In this document: in pieces, positions 61,437-64,000 of the stretch
Numbering within the stretch: the stretch's first letter is position 1
Layout: the number at the start of each line of letters is the position of its first letter
Made by a program: the position numbers and the translations under genes
The notes under the pieces: generated by a model
What the model saw: the letters and a program-made list of their open reading frames with translations, nothing else
What the model was told of the DNA's origin: nothing
Database searches by the model: none
From: an uncultured Phycisphaerae bacterium
GTDB taxonomy: Bacteria > Planctomycetota > Phycisphaerae > UBA1845 > Fen-1342
DNA: 64,000 bases
Reading direction: 5' to 3'
NCBI GenBank assembly: GCA_937928595.1
Contig: CALGJV010000017.1
Span: 1-64,000 of the forward strand

Positions 61437-63361
61437 GGGGTCTCCGCTGGCGCGTCCCTCGGATGGTAGCGCGGCTCGCTGATCCGGAGCAACTCCGCCG
61501 CCTGCCGCGCCCAAGCACTGTGCGGGTAATCTGCGATAATCGTGCGCAGTCGGGCGAGGCCCGCGGCGCGGCGCTGCGGGTCCGCGGCACCGGACTGGTG
61601 CAGCTCGTAGTCGGCCAGCTGAAAGAGCGCTTCCGGGGCCGCATCGCCCGTGGGGAAGCGGGCCAGGCATGCGGCGAGACGCTCCGCCCGCAATTCGCGT
61701 TCGCGGGTGGCCGCGGCGCGGCGGACCTGGAGGTTGTCCTCGAGCAGACCGCCGGCGTACGTTTCCGCCAGGCGGGCGAGCTGCGCGGCATAGAGCGGGC
61801 GGTGCGGGTCGAGCTGGGCCAGGGCCTGGAGGGGCGCGACGCCGAAACGCGGATCGTCGCGGTTTGCGAGGATCAGCTCGCGCAAGCGCTCGACCTCAAA
61901 GAGGTACGGCTCCGGATCAAACTCGAGGCTGGCTTCGGGCGGACGGCTGTACAGCAGCCGCCGCATCGTCGGCTCGCGCGGCACCGGGGGACGCGGCGGA
62001 ACCGCCGAGGCCGCGGCAAGTTCGGCGAGCGCCCCATCGGCATCCCCGCGTCGCAGACGGAGTTGCGCCAGGCGGAGCCGTCCGGCCACCGCGAGCGGCG
62101 AGTCCGGATACTGGGTCACGAGATTGATCCACGCCGGCTCGGACTGGGCGTGCGGGAAGTCCGTGTAGAGCTCGCGCTGGGCTTCGGAGCCGACCAGCCG
62201 GCGCTCGTCCATCCGCGTGTCGAGAGCACGAGCCTGGATGTACACGACGCAGGGGACGTACCGGCTGCGCGGGTAGTCGGCGATGAACGCCCGGCATGCG
62301 TCGTACGCCTCGCGCCGGTCGGTCAGCAGTTCGAGAACCAGCGGGCGGAGGATGCGCCGCTTGAGGGCATCCAGCTCGGACGGCTGCGCGCTCCAGACCG
62401 TCAGCAGCGCAGCACGCAGGGGCTCGCGGTCGATGCCCGGCTGCGTCCAGCGGTGGAGCAGGTCGAGAATGCGGTTGGCGGCGTCCTGCACGGGCTCGAA
62501 GCGGGCCGAGCGGGGACCGAACTCCGCCTCGAGCAAACGGTAGCGCAGCTCGTCCACGCCGACGTACATGTGAAAGAGCACGGCCGGCGTCGCGAACATG
62601 ACGGCCATGACCGGCGCGACGCCGTCCGGGCGGTAGTTGACCACCCGTGCGATGAAGATGATGAGCGCGAGCATCGTGCAGGCGCCGAGGATACCCAGCA
62701 GCCACGGGCCGATGAGCAGCAGCTTCAGCTCCGGCGAGGTGCTGACGCTCGGCACGCTCGGCGAGCCGCGCGTCGCGAGGTACAGGTACAGCAGCACCGG
62801 CAGCAGCCCGACGAGGGCTGAGGCGTAGCGAAACGACAGCCGGAACGGCCGCACGGCGGCGAGGATGCAGCTCCCCAGCAGCGTGATCGACAGCCACGGC
62901 GTGTGCGCGAACACGAACACGGCCGCCACGAACGGCAGCGCGCTGCTAAAGCGATAGAGGATGGCGACGGAGATCGGGACGGCCACGGTCGCGGCCAGGA
63001 GCAGCCCGAGCACGATCCCGTAGACCGGGGTCTGTACGACGCTGATGGGAAAAAGGACGAAATCGGTGAGGTTCTGCGTCTGGGGCCCCCAGAAGCGGAG
63101 CGGCTCGAGGTAAGCGGACCAGCGGAAATCGAACGCCCGGGCGAAGTGCAGCCAGTGGATGAAGACGCACAGGCCGGCATAGAGGGTGAGGTTCAGCAGC
63201 AGGAGCAGACGGGCCCGAACGCGATACTTGCGGGCGGTCCAGGACCAGACGTCGGTGATGGGTTCGGTGTGCGGGCGGACCGGCGGCGCCGCGGCGAGCG
63301 TACCGGGCCCCCCGGCCACGGGGGCGTCACGGGCCAGCGGATCGGCGTGGCGCTCGCTCAT
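61433..63361 (-). CDS. Membrane protein with TPR-like C-terminal half, unknown function
   Basis: A 642-residue protein. The first half has about six membrane helices (LLLLLNLTLYAGLCVFIHWL, YGIVLGLLLAATVAVPISVA, LPFVAAVFVFAHTPWLSITL). The second half, from about residue 330, is helical and soluble with tetratricopeptide-like units seen in BamD/YbgF-type proteins: AFIADYPRSRYVPCVVYIQA, QYPDSPLAVAGRLRLAQLRL, AACLARFPTGDAAPEALFQL, IIADYPHSAWARQAAELLRI. A membrane-anchored scaffold is likely, but no family is certain. It is translationally coupled to ubiX. ATG at 63361 lies 60 bp past tRNA-Arg. Confidence 0.72.
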   Translation of the reverse strand: MSERHADPLARDAPVAGGPGTLAAAPPVRPHTEPITDVWSWTARKYRVRARLLLLLNLTLYAGLCVFIHWLHFARAFDFRWSAYLEPLRFWGPQTQNLTDFVLFPISVVQTPVYGIVLGLLLAATVAVPISVAILYRFSSALPFVAAVFVFAHTPWLSITLLGSCILAAVRPFRLSFRYASALVGLLPVLLYLYLATRGSPSVPSVSTSPELKLLLIGPWLLGILGACTMLALIIFIARVVNYRPDGVAPVMAVMFATPAVLFHMYVGVDELRYRLLEAEFGPRSARFEPVQDAANRILDLLHRWTQPGIDREPLRAALLTVWSAQPSELDALKRRILRPLVLELLTDRREAYDACRAFIADYPRSRYVPCVVYIQARALDTRMDERRLVGSEAQRELYTDFPHAQSEPAWINLVTQYPDSPLAVAGRLRLAQLRLRRGDADGALAELAAASAVPPRPPVPREPTMRRLLYSRPPEASLEFDPEPYLFEVERLRELILANRDDPRFGVAPLQALAQLDPHRPLYAAQLARLAETYAGGLLEDNLQVRRAAATRERELRAERLAACLARFPTGDAAPEALFQLADYELHQSGAADPQRRAAGLARLRTIIADYPHSAWARQAAELLRISEPRYHPRDAPAETP

Positions 63362-63420
63362 CAGCCGTAGATGCTACTGCCGAGGCGGGGGAGTGCAATC
63401 CGGCGCGGCGGGGGGCGAAC

Positions 63421-63494
<74 letters not shown>

Positions 63495-63711
63495 AACACG
63501 GCCAGCGCCACCGAATCCGTGACTCGCCGGCCGCGGAAAGTGTACAGCGCCGGGGGGGTGCGTCAAGCAACATCGCGAGGCAAGCGCGGCACGGCACCTG
63601 GAAGGAGCGTTGTGCCGGCGGCGGGCGCGCCCGTGCGCGCCCCCTGCGGCGAGCGCAGCGCAGAGCGCCGTCGAAAGTCGGGGTATCATGCCGCCTCGAA
63701 GGAGCTGCACG

Positions 63712-64000
63712 ATGGGCGAACTCGCCCAGGACATCCTCCGGCTGACGGCGGCCCTGCTGGCGGGCGGCGTCATCGGGCTGGAGCGCGAGTCGCAGGACAA
63801 GCCGGCGGGATTGCGGACGAACATCCTGATCTGCGTCGGGGCGGCGCTGTTCGCGCTGGTGTCGGGCCGCGCGGCGGCGGCATCCGGCGGTGATCCGAAC
63901 CGCATCGCCGCGCAGATCGTCACGGGGGTGGGTTTCCTCGGGGCCGGGGCGATCATCCAGCACCGCGGCGCGGTCTCGGGCTTGACGACGGCGGCGACGA
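63712..64000 (+). CDS. MgtC/SapB-family membrane protein, truncated by window edge
   Basis: The 96 visible residues begin MGELAQDILRLTAALLAGGV and carry the MgtC family marks: IGLERESQDKPAGLRTNILI with the conserved E and R, CVGAALFALVSG, and RIAAQIVTGVGFLGAGAIIQ. MgtC proteins sit in the inner membrane and modulate the F1Fo ATP synthase and Mg2+ or phosphate homeostasis. The C-terminus lies beyond the window. ATG at 63712 follows AAGGAG; a TATCAT (63684-63689) may be the -10. Confidence 0.88.
   Translation, partial: MGELAQDILRLTAALLAGGVIGLERESQDKPAGLRTNILICVGAALFALVSGRAAAASGGDPNRIAAQIVTGVGFLGAGAIIQHRGAVSGLTTAAT

Overview
The window is a very GC-rich bacterial chromosome segment that most likely comes from the Planctomycetota. 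Four things point there: a secreted protein with a PEP-CTERM tail, a dockerin-like DxNxDGxVNxxD repeat pair at the end of a secreted peptidase, an archaeal-style pyruvoyl arginine decarboxylase, and many unrecognised secreted or membrane proteins. Retention of mreB with a downstream mreC-like gene, plus a flagellar fliM, fits the class Phycisphaerae better than the budding Planctomycetia. That placement is inference from gene content, not a tree.

Layout. 1-9.0 kb: a truncated endonuclease/exonuclease/phosphatase protein, tRNA-Ser(CGA), a two-domain acetyltransferase, a polyamine pair (pdaD, speB), a GroES-like protein with a membrane zinc-ribbon protein, larB-nnrD-glycosyltransferase, and fliM. 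9.2-11.1 kb: rpsB-tsf with a clear promoter and a palindrome at the rpsB ribosome-binding site. 11.6-18.3 kb: RNase D, a radical SAM/SPASM protein, a secreted M1 metallopeptidase with dockerin-like repeats, and a PEP-CTERM protein. 18.3-22.2 kb (minus strand): phoH-pgpH-ybeY. 22.5-25.6 kb: a cell-shape block of an MreC-like coiled-coil protein, a 55-residue membrane peptide, mreB and mreC.

25.8-42.3 kb is a continuous S10-spc-alpha superoperon: rpsJ, rplC, rplD, rplW, rplB, rpsS, rplV, rpsC, rplP, rpmC, rpsQ, rplN, rplX, rplE, rpsN, rpsH, rplF, rplR, rpsE, rplO, secY, adk, map, rpmJ, rpsM, rpsK, rpsD, rpoA, rplQ. A HIT-family gene, tRNA-Ala(CGC) and a terminator follow. rpmD (L30) is missing between rpsE and rplO.

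42.3-50.0 kb (minus strand): two tandem MFS transporters, a beta-helix protein, an orphan MutL-type reactivase and an M42 aminopeptidase. 50.2-55.0 kb (plus strand): a membrane protein, guaA and a Gfo/Idh/MocA oxidoreductase. 55.0-58.2 kb: a small lipoprotein followed by three tandem collagen-like lipoproteins that share a C-terminal domain but differ in Gly-X-Y repeat number (13, 21 and 5). 58.2-63.5 kb (minus strand): tRNA-Arg(CCG), a membrane/TPR-like protein, ubiX, ubiA and a GT-C-type membrane protein. The window closes inside an MgtC-family gene.

The collagen-like lipoprotein family is the most system-like uncharacterised element. A second theme is a set of genes (EEP gene, phoH, 55.05-kb lipoprotein, beta-helix gene) whose candidate -10 boxes lie 7-11 nt before the start codon with no Shine-Dalgarno sequence, suggesting leaderless transcripts. 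Nothing here looks like a CRISPR array, insertion sequence, prophage or classical defence island.
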